From Ghiorsea bivora (lineage in GTDB: Bacteria > Pseudomonadota > Zetaproteobacteria > Mariprofundales > Mariprofundaceae), in assembly GCF_000744415.1 (NCBI RefSeq), contig NZ_JQLW01000007.1:206778-270777 (forward strand): a stretch of DNA of 64,000 bases, read 5' to 3'. Positions within the stretch are counted from its first letter, which is position 1. Each line of letters starts with the position of its first letter. The notes below the pieces were generated by a model. It made no database searches, was not told the DNA's origin, and saw nothing but the letters and a program-made list of their open reading frames with translations. This document shows positions 9,772 to 21,438 of this stretch, one piece after another. A program made the position numbers and the translations under genes.

Positions 9772-12700
9772 CTACATCAGTACGCGTTCAATACCGCCAT
9801 CTTTAATACGCTGTACAAATATTTTCTGCCAATCATCACCATGCAACTGTTTCATCAGTTCCACCACGATATAATCAGCATCCACACCAGAGCTTTCTTC
9901 CAAACGTGATAAACCTTGTAAACAAGCGGGGCAAGAAGTTAGGATTTTTTGTTGTTCATCACCCAATAAAGCTAGCTTCTCACTGGCTTCTGCCATTTTT
10001 TCTTCTTTACGGGCGCGAATCTTTCCTGAAATCGCAGGATATGCAGCAGCCAATGTACCTGCTTCAGCACAACATTCTTCACTTTCCACAGATTTTTTGT
10101 TCAGCAAAGATGAAATCACCATTTCAGAGCCATGGCGTTTGAGTGGGTTATGGCAAGGTTCATGGTACATATACTGTACACCTTGCACATTATCCACGCT
10201 CACCCCTTGCGTCATTAAATATTCATGAATATCAATCAAAGGTGCATCGGGAAAAATTTCTTCCAAATAATACTTGGTTAACTGATCATAACATGTGCCA
10301 CATGAAATCACCACGGCTTCAAAATCAAGGTAAGACAATGCATTTTTTAAGCGATGGAATAATACGCGATTATCATAAGTAATCTTATCCCCTTGTTCAT
10401 GATCACCACTTGCTGTGCTTGGGTAACCGCAACACAAATACGATGGTGGAAGCACCACATTCACACCCAAATCAAAGAGTGCGGCTTGGGTTGCCATGCC
10501 CACTTGTGAAAACAAACGTTCCGAACCACAGCCTGGGAAATAAAACACAGCTCTACCATTAGCTTTATTGGCATCACGTAAAATAGGTATCATATTTTTA
10601 TCACGCGATTCAATGCCCAAAATTTGCCTTGATGTTTTCAGTGGCAAGGTAGGCAATGGGCGCTCCACGAAGTTAATCACTTGAGCTTGGATACCATCCA
10701 AGTTACGTGTTGCCGCAGGTTTATCTTTAATAACGCCCATCAGTTTCGCTGCTTTGTGCAACCATTGATGACCTTTATAACTCCAACGAATACCTACTTC
10801 GCGTACAATCTTGACCAAATCGGGATTTTGAATGACCAAAAACATCAAAGATAACTTAGAAACAATGTTAAACCGCGCCTGTCCTTTGTCTTTAAGCAAG
10901 GCGCGCATTTTTTCAGTGACCACACCAAAATCAATATCCACAGGGCATGGTGCTTCACATTTATGACAAATTGTGCAATGGCTAGCCACATCTTGTAAAC
11001 CTTCAAACTGCTCAAAAGATATACCCGCTCCTGTTTGCGACTCATACAAAAAGGCTTCAATAATCGCACCTGATGCTTGAATCTTATTGCGCGGTGAATA
11101 CAACATATTGGCGCGTGGAAAGTGCGTATTACACACTGGTTTACATTTACCACAACGTAAACATGGAGAAATTTCTTCCGAAAGCTCTGTTAAATCTGCA
11201 GCTTCCATGATAACAGACTCATGTTCTAAAAGATTAAAGCTTGGTGTGTAAGTTAAGCTTAAATCCAAACCAGGTTGTAGTTTTCCACGGTTAAACAGGT
11301 CTTCAGGGTCTGCGCCCTTCAAATAAGCCGCAGTTTCTGACAAAACTTCATCATTTAAATACGCCAACTTGGTAATACCAATACCATGTTCCCCTGAAAT
11401 CACACCGCCAAGCTCTTCTGCTTTACGCATGACCTTTTCAACCACATGATGCGCTCTACGCATCATCATATAGTCATTCGAGTTCACTGGAATATTGGTA
11501 TGAACATTACCATCACCCGCATGCATATGGGTAGCAACCACGACACGACCAGATAATACTTGCTGGTGAATCGTTTTGATTTTATTTTCTAATGTTTCAT
11601 TACCACGTAAGTGCTCAAGCAACGGTTTTTCAACTTCTTCACGGTATGAAATGCACAAGTCACCACGCTGAATCACACCAAAAACCGTATCGTCTTCCAA
11701 CAAATCTATATCTGTAAAATATTGTGCGTAATTGGTTGCAGGCTCTTTTAAACCTTTACATAAATCACACCATTTTTGCCGTGCTTGTTTAATAATCGCC
11801 ACACAACTATCTAGCTTCTCAGCCAAATACATATCATCTTCAAGGTTTAATTCTTGGCGAACCAACTGGTCTTCAGAATCTAACGAATCTTTGGTAGTTT
11901 CAAAGTATTCCGACAAAGCATCAATGATATCAACTTTATTACCAATCGAGTTTTCAATATTAAGAAACTCTACATAATCATTGTATTCGGATAAACGTGG
12001 CAATGGAATCACCACATCTTCATTCATTTTAAAGGCTCGCGTGTGTTTGGCAATCGCAGCCATACGCCCTCTATCACCCCAGAAACGTCCTCTATCTTCT
12101 TTAGAAATCGCCACAAAACCTTCGCCATTACCCTCAGATGCCAAACGACAAATATCCGAACATGTCTGTGCCACAGCTTTTTCATCATCACCTGACACAT
12201 CAATCAATAACACCACTTTAGGGCGTTCGCGACGTGTGGATTTGCTCACATAATTGATGGCTTTAACGTATTTCTCATCAAAATGCTCAAAACCTTCAAG
12301 AAATACCGTTTCTTGCGCGTCCACATGGTTTTTAATATTTACCAAAGCTTGGGTTGCATCATCTAGTTTTTGTCCAAAAAACTCACAACATACCGTTCGG
12401 GTTACATCATAAGCACGGTGCAAAATAAAGGTGGCTTCAACAATAAAACCATCTGTACCCTCTTTTTGCACACCGGGCAAACCGCCCATGGCTTTGCGTG
12501 TCACGTCTTTACCCAAACCCTCTTTGCGGAAAATATGCCCTGGCAAATCTAGGTTTTCTTCAGATATCACTGTTCCATCAATAGAGGAAGTTTTCGTGAT
12601 TTTAAAATGTATCAAGGCTTCATCATGCAGTTTGCCCATATTATGGTTGATACGTTCCACCAATAACCAATGTCCATCTGGTGTAACCATTTTCCAACTT

Positions 12701-13623
12701 AATAGGTTATCAACACATGTACCCCAAATTACAGCATGTTTACCGCCTGCATTGGATGCAACATTACCACCAATCGTACATGCCCAAAGGCTGGTTGGGT
12801 CAGTAGCAAACACATGGGGTTTGGATGCATCCATCACTTTACCTGTTACAGCACCAGCTTGTGCTGAAATGGTAGCAACTTCACCTTTATCGCCAATGTT
12901 TCTGGTTTCCACTTTCCCTATCTTATCAAATTTTTCTACATTGATAATCACAGAGTCATTGGATAATGGTACGGAACCACCACATAAACCTGTACCACCA
13001 CCACGCGGAATCACAACCAACCCCTGTTGCTGAATCGTACGAATCAAACCAGGTATTTCTTCAGCTGTATCGGGTGTCAGCACACAAAACGGCAAGTGTG
13101 AACGCCAATCTGTCGCATCGGTTGCGTGATGGCTTAATGTAAAAGCATCGAAATGAATATTATTCTTATGGGTAAACTTGGCAAAAGCGCGTTTGACTTT
13201 GCGTCTGCGTTTGGGTTCATTATCAAACCATGCATAAAAGTCTTCGAGCATACGCTCTGTGGAGCAAGCTACCCGTGTAGCTCTTGGATTATCTTGTGCG
13301 CTGGCTTTAATGCGATCAATACGCTTCTGCTGCTGAAACCTTAATTTCTTTAAGCGTTTAGGATGCTTAAGCAAGTCGTTTTTTAGGAAAATATTGCGCT
13401 CAATGACCCATACATCGCCCAAAACATCAAACAAAAGACGCGCTGAACGACCTGTTTTACGCTGTGAACGGAGTACACTTAGGTCGTCCCATACCTCTTC
13501 ACCTAAGAAGCGTTTAACAATCTCACGGTCTGAATATGACGTGTAATTATATGGTATTTCACGAATATGTTCACTCACTAAGCCACTCCATAGCGCATCA
13601 GTTCTACAAAAAAAATCAAACAT
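9772..13623 (-). CDS. DUF3683-type FAD-linked oxidase fused to a 4Fe-4S/CCG domain
   Basis: This 1283-residue fusion has an N-terminal DUF3683 segment (about 1-130; IREIPYNYTSYSDREIV, then GRSARLLFDVLGD), an FAD_binding_4 domain (PRGGGTGLCGGSVP, about 205-220), an FAD-oxidase C domain with AGDGNVH and SGEHGIG, a ferredoxin pair (CLRCGKCKPVC and CTICHKCEAPCPVD, about 830-910) and a heterodisulfide-reductase-type CCG region (GCGSERLF, CCGYPSTASGD, CGTCYDQL, CCAEAGT). It combines in one chain what GlcD/GlcF or Dld/LldE-type enzymes hold in separate subunits, so oxidation of D-lactate or another 2-hydroxyacid with electron transfer to quinone is likely. The substrate is not deducible. It has its own terminator. 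Confidence 0.85.
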   Translation of the reverse strand: MFDFFCRTDALWSGLVSEHIREIPYNYTSYSDREIVKRFLGEEVWDDLSVLRSQRKTGRSARLLFDVLGDVWVIERNIFLKNDLLKHPKRLKKLRFQQQKRIDRIKASAQDNPRATRVACSTERMLEDFYAWFDNEPKRRRKVKRAFAKFTHKNNIHFDAFTLSHHATDATDWRSHLPFCVLTPDTAEEIPGLIRTIQQQGLVVIPRGGGTGLCGGSVPLSNDSVIINVEKFDKIGKVETRNIGDKGEVATISAQAGAVTGKVMDASKPHVFATDPTSLWACTIGGNVASNAGGKHAVIWGTCVDNLLSWKMVTPDGHWLLVERINHNMGKLHDEALIHFKITKTSSIDGTVISEENLDLPGHIFRKEGLGKDVTRKAMGGLPGVQKEGTDGFIVEATFILHRAYDVTRTVCCEFFGQKLDDATQALVNIKNHVDAQETVFLEGFEHFDEKYVKAINYVSKSTRRERPKVVLLIDVSGDDEKAVAQTCSDICRLASEGNGEGFVAISKEDRGRFWGDRGRMAAIAKHTRAFKMNEDVVIPLPRLSEYNDYVEFLNIENSIGNKVDIIDALSEYFETTKDSLDSEDQLVRQELNLEDDMYLAEKLDSCVAIIKQARQKWCDLCKGLKEPATNYAQYFTDIDLLEDDTVFGVIQRGDLCISYREEVEKPLLEHLRGNETLENKIKTIHQQVLSGRVVVATHMHAGDGNVHTNIPVNSNDYMMMRRAHHVVEKVMRKAEELGGVISGEHGIGITKLAYLNDEVLSETAAYLKGADPEDLFNRGKLQPGLDLSLTYTPSFNLLEHESVIMEAADLTELSEEISPCLRCGKCKPVCNTHFPRANMLYSPRNKIQASGAIIEAFLYESQTGAGISFEQFEGLQDVASHCTICHKCEAPCPVDIDFGVVTEKMRALLKDKGQARFNIVSKLSLMFLVIQNPDLVKIVREVGIRWSYKGHQWLHKAAKLMGVIKDKPAATRNLDGIQAQVINFVERPLPTLPLKTSRQILGIESRDKNMIPILRDANKANGRAVFYFPGCGSERLFSQVGMATQAALFDLGVNVVLPPSYLCCGYPSTASGDHEQGDKITYDNRVLFHRLKNALSYLDFEAVVISCGTCYDQLTKYYLEEIFPDAPLIDIHEYLMTQGVSVDNVQGVQYMYHEPCHNPLKRHGSEMVISSLLNKKSVESEECCAEAGTLAAAYPAISGKIRARKEEKMAEASEKLALLGDEQQKILTSCPACLQGLSRLEESSGVDADYIVVELMKQLHGDDWQKIFVQRIKDGGIERVLM

Positions 13624-13746
13624 ACTTTCTCTAAAAGCGCCGATAGCGTAACAGCGTTACATGAAAATAAACTAAATGAATTTGTAACTGTTATCATAGC
13701 CACTAAATTGCTAGGGTTCGGCAGTACTTTACCAAGGAGACAGCAC

Positions 13747-16026
13747 ATGCCCAAGCAAGAAACCTTTTCAGCCTTTGACCAAGATGCACTGGACTACCAT
13801 AGCCAACCTACTCCAGGCAAAATAAGTGTGCGTCCTAGCAAACCTTGTGTCACCCAGCGCGATTTAGCACTTGCTTATTCACCTGGTGTTGCCATTCCTT
13901 GCTTGGAAATTGAAAAAGACCCCAACAAGGCTTATGATTACACATCTCGTGCCAATTTGGTAGGTGTGATAAGTAATGGTACTGCTGTATTGGGGCTAGG
14001 CAATATCGGTGCACTTGCCAGTAAACCAGTGATGGAAGGTAAAGGCATTTTATTTAAACGTTTTGCTGATATTGATGTATTTGATATCGAAATCGATGAA
14101 CTCGACCCCATGGCATTTGTGGAAACAGTTGCTCGCCTAGAGCCAACCTTTGGCGGTATTAACTTAGAAGACATCAAAGCACCTGAATGTTTTATTATTG
14201 AAGAAGAATTAAAGAAACGTGTTAATATTCCTGTATTGCATGATGACCAACATGGTACGGCTGTTATTACAACCGCAGCTTTAATCAATGCACTTATCCT
14301 GCAAAACAAAAATATTGAAGATGTTAAAATTGTATGCCTTGGTGCTGGCGCTGCGGGTTTTGCTTGCATGCGTTTGATTGAAGAGCTTGGTGCGCAACGT
14401 AAAAACATGTACTTCTTAGACAGAAAAGGTGTGATTCATAACAACCGTGGCGATGAACTTCCTTTTCACAAAGCACACTTTGCCAATGGCGATAAAGATA
14501 CCAGCCTTGAAGAAATCATGGTAGATGCCGATGTTTTCCTTGGGCTTTCGCAAGGTAATATGGTTACCCCTGAAATGCTTAAAAGCATGGCAAACAAACC
14601 CATTGTTTTTGCCATGGCAAACCCAACCCCAGAAATCAATTATGACGTAGCCATGAGTACACGCCCTGATTTAATTATGGCAACAGGTCGCTCTGACCAT
14701 CCCAACCAAGTGAATAATGTACTTGGTTTCCCATTTTTATTCCGTGGTGCTTTGGATGTGCGTGCTACCACTTTTAACGAAGAAATGAAAATTGCTGCAG
14801 TGCATGCACTTGCTGAATTAGCCCGTGAAGAAGTGCCCGCATCTGTGCTTAAAGTGTATGGTGAAAAAGAATTGCGTTTTGGCCCACAGTATATTTTACC
14901 TAAACCCTTTGATCCGCGGTTGATTGAGGTTGTGCCCACCGCTGTCGCTAAAGCAGCAGTTGAAACAGGTGTTGCTCGTCAACCGATTACTGATTTTGAC
15001 AATTATGCACAAGAACTTGCAGGGCGCATTGACCAGTCCCGCACCTTTATGCGCCTTGTTATGGACAAAGCTAGGCACCAACCTTTACGTTTGGCTTTCC
15101 CTGAAGGTGATGACCCTACCATTATTCGTGCAGCCACAGTGATGCGTGATGAAAACATCGCAAAACCCATGTTAATTGGTTGCCCAGAAAGCATCCAAAA
15201 CCAAGCTGAAATGATGCGCCTAGACTTAAAAGGTGTAGAAATCATTGACCCTAACGAAGAAAACTCCCGTTTTGATAGCCTAGCTGATGCCCTTTACTTT
15301 GACCGTAAACGCCATGGTGTATTACGAAATGTTGCCGTGGAAACACTTAAACATGATAAAAATACTTTGGGTTCTTTATTGGTAAGGCAGGGATTTGCAG
15401 ATGGCATGCTCACAGGTCGCACACAACACTACCCAACAGCACTTAGCCCTATACTTAAAGTATTGGGGCATGATGAAAAAACAAGTAAACACCATCATGT
15501 ATATGGCATGTATTTGTTAATCTTAGAAGAACGTGCCTTATTATTTGCCGATTGTACTGTTAATGTTGAGATGAATGCCGAACAACTTGCAGAAGTTGCT
15601 GTACTAACGGCTAAAACAGCAGAATCACTCGGTATTGAACCTAAAGTTGGCATGTTATCTTTTTCAAACTTTGGTAGTTCCACCCATGCTGAGTCTCAAA
15701 AAGTTGCCGATGCAGTACGCATCCTTCACCGAACACACCCTAAACTGGTTGTTGATGGTGAAATGCAAGCTGACACGGCAGTAAATAGTGATATTTTATC
15801 CAACTATCCTTTTTCTAAATTGACTGAATCAGCAAACGTATTGATATTCCCCACTATGCAAGCAGGGAACATAGCCTATAAACTACTTAAAGAACTTGCT
15901 GGAGCTACAGCTATCGGCCCAATTCTTATGGGGCTTCCGCAACAGGTTCATGTTTTGCAAACAGGTGCTAGTGTTGATGATATTGTAAACTTAGCTGCTA
16001 TTGCTTCAGCAAGGGCTATTGATTAA
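13747..16026 (+). CDS. maeB: NADP-dependent malic enzyme with phosphotransacetylase-like domain
   Basis: Malic enzyme decarboxylates malate to pyruvate with reduction of NADP. At 759 residues the protein is the long MaeB form: a catalytic domain (about 1-430, with SPGVAIPCLEI, the metal-binding FGGINLEDI and HDDQHGTAV, and a GAGAAG nucleotide fold), then a phosphotransacetylase-like domain that in this family is regulatory. I start it at the ATG at 13747, seven bases after AAGGAG, instead of an upstream in-frame codon at 13708. The gene is followed by a Crp/Fnr regulator 46 bases downstream. Confidence 0.95.
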   Translation: MPKQETFSAFDQDALDYHSQPTPGKISVRPSKPCVTQRDLALAYSPGVAIPCLEIEKDPNKAYDYTSRANLVGVISNGTAVLGLGNIGALASKPVMEGKGILFKRFADIDVFDIEIDELDPMAFVETVARLEPTFGGINLEDIKAPECFIIEEELKKRVNIPVLHDDQHGTAVITTAALINALILQNKNIEDVKIVCLGAGAAGFACMRLIEELGAQRKNMYFLDRKGVIHNNRGDELPFHKAHFANGDKDTSLEEIMVDADVFLGLSQGNMVTPEMLKSMANKPIVFAMANPTPEINYDVAMSTRPDLIMATGRSDHPNQVNNVLGFPFLFRGALDVRATTFNEEMKIAAVHALAELAREEVPASVLKVYGEKELRFGPQYILPKPFDPRLIEVVPTAVAKAAVETGVARQPITDFDNYAQELAGRIDQSRTFMRLVMDKARHQPLRLAFPEGDDPTIIRAATVMRDENIAKPMLIGCPESIQNQAEMMRLDLKGVEIIDPNEENSRFDSLADALYFDRKRHGVLRNVAVETLKHDKNTLGSLLVRQGFADGMLTGRTQHYPTALSPILKVLGHDEKTSKHHHVYGMYLLILEERALLFADCTVNVEMNAEQLAEVAVLTAKTAESLGIEPKVGMLSFSNFGSSTHAESQKVADAVRILHRTHPKLVVDGEMQADTAVNSDILSNYPFSKLTESANVLIFPTMQAGNIAYKLLKELAGATAIGPILMGLPQQVHVLQTGASVDDIVNLAAIASARAID

Positions 16027-16072
16027 GACATGCAAAACAAACGTGTATTAGAGAAAAGGAAGAATTAAACGT

Positions 16073-16759
16073 ATGAATAATCTATTGCGAAATATCCCAT
16101 TGTTTTCAGAGCTTAATGACAATGAGATTGAGTCTATTCAAAAGTTAATTACCTTTCATGATGTACCCAAAAAAACCATTGTATTACAAGAAGGTGAAGA
16201 CGGCTGCTCCTTATTTATCATCATTTCGGGCTCAGTCAAAATATCATACTATGCACCCGATGGGCGTGAAGTGGTGTTATCGCTACTTGAAGAAGGCGCT
16301 TATTTTGGAGAAATGTCTCTACTCGACAAACAACCTCGCTCAGCCACTGTGGTCACACTCAACGACTCACGCTTGGCACAGATTCGACGGGCTGACTTTG
16401 AACGTTTATTGCTCCAACAGCCCAAGGTTGCCTTAAAACTACTATCTGAAACTGTATCTCGGTTACGCCGCACCAGCAAAGTGCTTGAGCGTATTAGTAC
16501 TTTGGATGTCCCCCACCGCCTTTATCATTACCTTAAAGATTTTGGGGATCGTTTTGGCAAAAACAAGACCAATGGTATTGTCACAGTTCAACTACCTACC
16601 CACCAGATGATTGCTGATCAGCTTTCAACCAGCCGAGAAACGATTTCTCGTGCCGCCAGCGCCTTAAAAAAAGAAGGTATTATTATCAAATCAGATAAAC
16701 CTGGTGAATCCCAACTTGATATGGAATCATTAGAAACACTTCTTCAAGCCATGGGTTAA
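16073..16759 (+). CDS. Crp/Fnr-family transcriptional regulator
   Basis: The protein has 228 residues with a cyclic-nucleotide-binding-like beta barrel (about 10-125, with EEGAYFGEMSLLDKQPRSATV) and a C-terminal winged helix (about 150-220) whose recognition helix is STSRETISRAASALKKEG. The N-terminal cysteine cluster of oxygen-sensing Fnr is absent, so it is not a [4Fe-4S] sensor; the single Cys sits at about residue 43. The PRSATV segment resembles the CRP phosphate-binding cassette, but whether it binds cAMP is unknown. AAGGAAG precedes the start. It may regulate the adjacent maeB, which is an inference from position only. Confidence 0.85.
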   Translation: MNNLLRNIPLFSELNDNEIESIQKLITFHDVPKKTIVLQEGEDGCSLFIIISGSVKISYYAPDGREVVLSLLEEGAYFGEMSLLDKQPRSATVVTLNDSRLAQIRRADFERLLLQQPKVALKLLSETVSRLRRTSKVLERISTLDVPHRLYHYLKDFGDRFGKNKTNGIVTVQLPTHQMIADQLSTSRETISRAASALKKEGIIIKSDKPGESQLDMESLETLLQAMG

Positions 16760-16874
16760 CAAGTTGGCTATAAGCAAAACATCAACCTATAATAGACATT
16801 AGTTCAATGGCTATTTATGCTTCTGCTCGAAGTGAAAATAGCATCAATGATAGCACCATTACGGAGTTTGAAAC

Positions 16875-19412
16875 ATGGATGATAGTAATCTAAACCCTGC
16901 GTTACCTGTTCTTATCGAAGATGAGATGAAACGTTCTTATCTCGATTATGCGATGAGTGTTATCATTGGCAGGGCATTACCTGATGCTAGAGATGGTTTA
17001 AAACCTGTTCACCGCCGTATTCTATATGCCATGCAAGATTTAGGCTCTACATTTGAAAAGCCTTATAAAAAATCCGCGCGTATCGTGGGTGATGTGATTG
17101 GTAAGTATCACCCTCATGGTGATACCGCTGTTTATGATGCTATGGTGCGTATGGCACAGCCTTGGAGCATGCGTCATGTGCTTGTCGATGGTCAAGGTAA
17201 CTTTGGCTCTGTGGATGGCGACTCCCCTGCCGCCATGCGTTATACCGAATCCCGCATGAGTAAACTGTCTGCTGAATTGCTTGCAGACCTTGATAAAGAC
17301 ACTGTCGATTTTGGTCCCAACTATGATGAATCCTTGTCTGAACCTAAAGTTTTACCCGCAAAATACCCCAATCTTTTGGTTAATGGTTCGCAAGGTATTG
17401 CTGTCGGTATGGCAACCAACATCCCTCCACACAACTTGGGTGAAGCCATCAATGCTATTATTGCTTTAACCAAAAATATTGATATTGATGATGAAGAATT
17501 GATGCAAATCATGCCTGGTCCTGATTTTCCAACCGCAGGTTTCATTTATGGTCGCAAAGGCATGCGTGATGCATTTGCCACAGGCCGCGGTTCGGTCACC
17601 ATGCGAGCCAAAGTGGTGATTGAGCGCAACAAACGCACCAAACGCGAGTCATTGGTTATCGCTGAGCTTCCTTACCAAGTGAACAAAGCAAAATTACACA
17701 AATATATTGCTGAATTAGCGAGAGATAAAAAAATTGAGGGTATTTCAGAGGTTCGTGATGAATCGGATCGTGATGGTATGCGCTTGGTCATTGACCTGAA
17801 AAAAAGTGAAGTTCCTGAAATTGTATTAAACAACCTCTACAAACAAACAGCCATGCAGTGCAACTTTAGCTGCAACTATTTATCACTTATTGATGGTCAA
17901 CCCAAACTTTGTGGTGTACGCGAATTATTATTACACTTCCTTGATCATAGACGCCAAGTTGTAACACGCCGTAGTTTGTTTGATTTAGCCAAAGCCGAAG
18001 CGCGCATTCATATTTTGGAAGGTTTATTGATTGCCTTGGACAATATTGATGCAGTCATCAAACTTATTCGCGCTAGTAAAACAGGAGCAGAAGCCAAAGA
18101 AGGTTTATGCGCCAAGTTTGAACTATCTGAAAAACAGGCTCAAGCCATTTTAGATATGCGTTTACAGCGCCTAACAGGTCTAGAATATGATAAAATTAAA
18201 GCCGAGTTTGATGAAATAGCTGCTTTAATTAAATATCTTAAAGAAATTTTGGCTGATGAAAAATTATTGATGAAAGTGATTGTCGAAGAACTTGAACAAG
18301 TCCGCGACAAATATGCAGACCCACGCCGTTCTATCATCATTGATGAAACCGCAGAATTATCGATTGAAGACTTGATTACCGAAGAAGATATGGTGGTTAC
18401 CATTTCCAATGAAGGTTATATTAAACGTAACCCAACAACGCTTTATAGAGCACAACGTCGTGGTGGCAAAGGCAAAACTGCCATGACCACCAAAGATGAA
18501 GATTTTGTGCAACAACTCATGGTTGCATCTACACATGACTTCTTATTGTTCTTCTCGGATAAAGGGCGTGTGTTCCGCAAAAAAGTATATGAAATCCCAC
18601 AAGCAGGTCGTGCTGCGCGTGGTAAAGCATTGGTCAATATCTTACCTGTAGAAAAAGGTGAGAAAATTTCTGCGACACTGGCTGTGCGTGAATTTGAAGA
18701 TGGTCGGTACATCATCATGGCAACCAAAAATGGTGTGGTGAAGAAAACAAGTCTCACCGAATACAAAAATATTCGCTCCAATGGTATTATTGCTATTCGT
18801 TTGGATGACAATGATGAGTTAATTGCTGTAGCTATCTCCAACGGTGACCAAGATATCATGCTTGCTTCAAGCAATGGCAAAGCCATTCGCTTTAGTGAAA
18901 CAGATGTTCGCCCACTTAGTCGTAGTACGCGTGGTGTTACAGGCATCCGCATGAGCGAAGGTAACCGTGTGATTTCCATGTCTGTGGTTGCTGAAAAAGC
19001 TACATTCTTGGCTATTTCTGAAAATGGCTATGGTAAACGTACGGCAGTCAGTGAATACAATACACAAAAACGTGGTGGACAAGGCGTATTTACGCTCAAA
19101 ACAGGTGGACGCAACGGTGATATGATTGGTGCACTTCAAGTATTGGATGACGACCAAGTTATGATGATGACAGACTCAGGTCGTTTGGTGCGCATTCGTA
19201 TGAATGGCATCAATGTGATTGGTCGTAATACACAAGGTGTAACATTAATTGACTGCTCTGCTAAAGAACGTGTGATTGGTGCAGTGCGTGTGGTTGAAAA
19301 ACAAGATGACAGTGATAATGAAAATATTGTTGAATCTGACTTTGACAGTGATTTTGATGAAAATGCAACCAATGACACAACAAACACATCAGATACAGGT
19401 GACAATGAATGA
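16875..19412 (+). CDS. gyrA: DNA gyrase subunit A
   Basis: GyrA is the breakage-reunion subunit of the type II topoisomerase that introduces negative supercoils. The active Tyr is at 123 (AAMRYTES). The quinolone-resistance region reads [13 protein letters not shown], with Thr at 84 where E. coli has Ser83; Thr is a normal wild-type residue in several genera. The GyrA box QRRGGKGK (about 534) confirms gyrase, not topoisomerase IV. The tail is strongly acidic (DSDFDENA region). CGGAG precedes the start. The stop overlaps the serS start by four bases (ATGA). Confidence 0.98.
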   Translation: MDDSNLNPALPVLIEDEMKRSYLDYAMSVIIGRALPDARDGLKPVHRRILYAMQDLGSTFEKPYKKSARIVGDVIGKYHPHGDTAVYDAMVRMAQPWSMRHVLVDGQGNFGSVDGDSPAAMRYTESRMSKLSAELLADLDKDTVDFGPNYDESLSEPKVLPAKYPNLLVNGSQGIAVGMATNIPPHNLGEAINAIIALTKNIDIDDEELMQIMPGPDFPTAGFIYGRKGMRDAFATGRGSVTMRAKVVIERNKRTKRESLVIAELPYQVNKAKLHKYIAELARDKKIEGISEVRDESDRDGMRLVIDLKKSEVPEIVLNNLYKQTAMQCNFSCNYLSLIDGQPKLCGVRELLLHFLDHRRQVVTRRSLFDLAKAEARIHILEGLLIALDNIDAVIKLIRASKTGAEAKEGLCAKFELSEKQAQAILDMRLQRLTGLEYDKIKAEFDEIAALIKYLKEILADEKLLMKVIVEELEQVRDKYADPRRSIIIDETAELSIEDLITEEDMVVTISNEGYIKRNPTTLYRAQRRGGKGKTAMTTKDEDFVQQLMVASTHDFLLFFSDKGRVFRKKVYEIPQAGRAARGKALVNILPVEKGEKISATLAVREFEDGRYIIMATKNGVVKKTSLTEYKNIRSNGIIAIRLDDNDELIAVAISNGDQDIMLASSNGKAIRFSETDVRPLSRSTRGVTGIRMSEGNRVISMSVVAEKATFLAISENGYGKRTAVSEYNTQKRGGQGVFTLKTGGRNGDMIGALQVLDDDQVMMMTDSGRLVRIRMNGINVIGRNTQGVTLIDCSAKERVIGAVRVVEKQDDSDNENIVESDFDSDFDENATNDTTNTSDTGDNE

Positions 19413-20701
19413 TAGACCGCAAAGCGCTACGTACTGATGCGCCAAACATGGAAGAAGCATTAAAAAAACGTGGTGAAGATGTTGTAAACGCAACCTCTAC
19501 TTGGAAGAAGTCTTTAACACTTGATGCGCAACAACGCCAATTAAAAAGTGAATCTGAACAGCTTCAAGCTGAGCGTAATAAAGTGTCCAAGCTGATTGGT
19601 TTAAAAAAGAAAAATGGCGAAGATGCGACTGCAGAACTTCAAAGCATGGCTGAAGTAGGCAAACAAACCAAGCTGTTAGATACCCAAGCAAAGGAAGCTG
19701 AAGCAGCCTTTAACTTAGCGTTGCTTGAAATTCCCAATATACCTCATGAAAGTGTACCTGCGGGGCGGGATGAAGCAGACAATGTGGAAATTCGCCGTTG
19801 GGGAAATCCGCGTACAGATACTGTACCTGCACATTGGGATATTGGTGAAGATTTAGGCATCATTGACTTTGACGCAGGTGCCAAACTAGCTGGCAGCCGC
19901 TTTTCTGTACTCAAAGGTGCTGGCGCACGCATGGAACGTGCACTGATTCAATTCATGCTGGATAAACATGCTGACAGACATGGTTATGAAGAAGTATGGG
20001 TTCCTGCCATTGCCAATCGAAAAACCATGACGGGCACAGGGCAATTGCCCAAATTTGAAGATGATGCCTACAGACTTTCTGGGGAAGACTTATTTCTTAT
20101 CCCCACAGCAGAAGTCCCCGTCACCAATCTTTACCAAGATATGATTCTTGAAGCGTCACAATTGCCCATTAAACACTGTGCCTACACCCCATGCTTTCGC
20201 CGTGAAGCTGGCTCTGCTGGGCGCGATACACGGGGCATCATTCGCCAACACCAATTTGATAAAGTTGAACTTGTACAACTCGTACACCCTGCAAATGCTT
20301 TAACCGCCCTAGATGAACTATTATCACATGCTGCTGCTATTTTAGAAGCATTAGAATTACCCTATCGATTGGTCAATCTATGTGCTGGAGACCTTGGTTT
20401 CTCTGCTGAAAAAACATTTGATTTAGAAGTCTGGCTACCAAGCCAAAATACTTATCGTGAGATTTCATCATGCTCATCTTTTGGGCAATTTCAAGGGCGT
20501 CGCGCTGGTATTCGTTTCCGTGAAGAAGGTTGCAAACCGCAAGCTGTTGCCACCATTAACGGCTCTGGTTTGGCTATTGGACGAACCATGGTTGCTATTC
20601 TTGAAAACTATTGGCAAACTGATGGTAGCGTCAATATTCCCCTTGCACTACAACCTTATATGGCAGGTTTACAAAATATTCAAACCAAAGCAACTGCATA
20701 A
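19409..20701 (+). CDS. serS: Seryl-tRNA synthetase
   Basis: SerS charges tRNA-Ser. The 430-residue protein has the N-terminal coiled-coil tRNA-binding arm (about 25-105) and the class II catalytic core with motif 2 ([17 protein letters not shown]) and motif 3 near the end ([11 protein letters not shown]). Translation is coupled to gyrA by a four-base overlap, and bamD follows 14 bases downstream. Confidence 0.97.
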   Translation: MIDRKALRTDAPNMEEALKKRGEDVVNATSTWKKSLTLDAQQRQLKSESEQLQAERNKVSKLIGLKKKNGEDATAELQSMAEVGKQTKLLDTQAKEAEAAFNLALLEIPNIPHESVPAGRDEADNVEIRRWGNPRTDTVPAHWDIGEDLGIIDFDAGAKLAGSRFSVLKGAGARMERALIQFMLDKHADRHGYEEVWVPAIANRKTMTGTGQLPKFEDDAYRLSGEDLFLIPTAEVPVTNLYQDMILEASQLPIKHCAYTPCFRREAGSAGRDTRGIIRQHQFDKVELVQLVHPANALTALDELLSHAAAILEALELPYRLVNLCAGDLGFSAEKTFDLEVWLPSQNTYREISSCSSFGQFQGRRAGIRFREEGCKPQAVATINGSGLAIGRTMVAILENYWQTDGSVNIPLALQPYMAGLQNIQTKATA

Positions 20702-20715
20702 AGAGAGCCTTAATT

Positions 20716-21438
20716 ATGTTTAAATATACCCTCATCATTGCAGCCTTTTTACTCAGTTCTTGCGCAAGCGAACCATTAAATTTTTCAAAATCTGCTAAAG
20801 GTGACTACCTCAAAGGAAAAAGCTTAATTTCTTCGAATAAATATGCACGAGCAGTACAATTTCTTGAGAAATTTGCAGCCAAATATCCATACAGTGAATA
20901 TGCAACAAAAGCCAAAATATTACGCCTTGAAGCAGCTTATTTGGACGAACAATATGTACTTAGTGAAACATTGGCTTTGCGTTTTATGGATACCCACCCT
21001 ACGCACCCACAACTCGCGCAGGTACAATATTTGCTTGGTATGAGTTATTACCAAGAATCATCCAATGCCTACCATGACCAGCAATTCTCAAATAAAGCTA
21101 GGGATACTTTTGTTGCCCTTAACCAAAAGTTTCCCCATAATCCAAACTTCAACCAAGCCAAACAATACATTCAAGAACTAACCGACCGCTTGGCTAAACA
21201 TGAACTCATTGTTGGGAAATTTTATTTTGACAAAAAGCTTTATGTTGCAGCAACCAACCGTTTTATTCAGGCCAAAAACACCTACCCCAATAGTCATCAA
21301 ACTGATGAGATTTTATATTACCTTGTTGCATCATACGTCGCATTAAAACAAAAGGACTATGCAAAAGAAGTATTAAGTATACTCCAAAAAAAACCTGTAC
21401 AAAACCAATGGCGTAAACAAGCTGAAGCACTGATGTGA
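20716..21438 (+). CDS. bamD: Outer-membrane assembly lipoprotein BamD
   Basis: This 240-residue lipoprotein starts with a type II signal peptide ending in the lipobox LSSC and then shows tetratricopeptide-type helices (YLKGKSLISSNKYARAVQFLEKFAAKYPYSEYATKA) typical of BamD, an essential part of the BAM complex that folds outer-membrane proteins. Length and the RLEAAY segment fit the family. The stop overlaps the start of a small NTF2-like lipoprotein gene. Confidence 0.88.
   Translation: MFKYTLIIAAFLLSSCASEPLNFSKSAKGDYLKGKSLISSNKYARAVQFLEKFAAKYPYSEYATKAKILRLEAAYLDEQYVLSETLALRFMDTHPTHPQLAQVQYLLGMSYYQESSNAYHDQQFSNKARDTFVALNQKFPHNPNFNQAKQYIQELTDRLAKHELIVGKFYFDKKLYVAATNRFIQAKNTYPNSHQTDEILYYLVASYVALKQKDYAKEVLSILQKKPVQNQWRKQAEALM

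Noticed and set aside
17110..17140. Quinolone-resistance mutation in gyrA (Thr at position 84)
   Set aside because: Thr is the normal residue at this site in several genera, and Asp88 is kept; resistance cannot be inferred.
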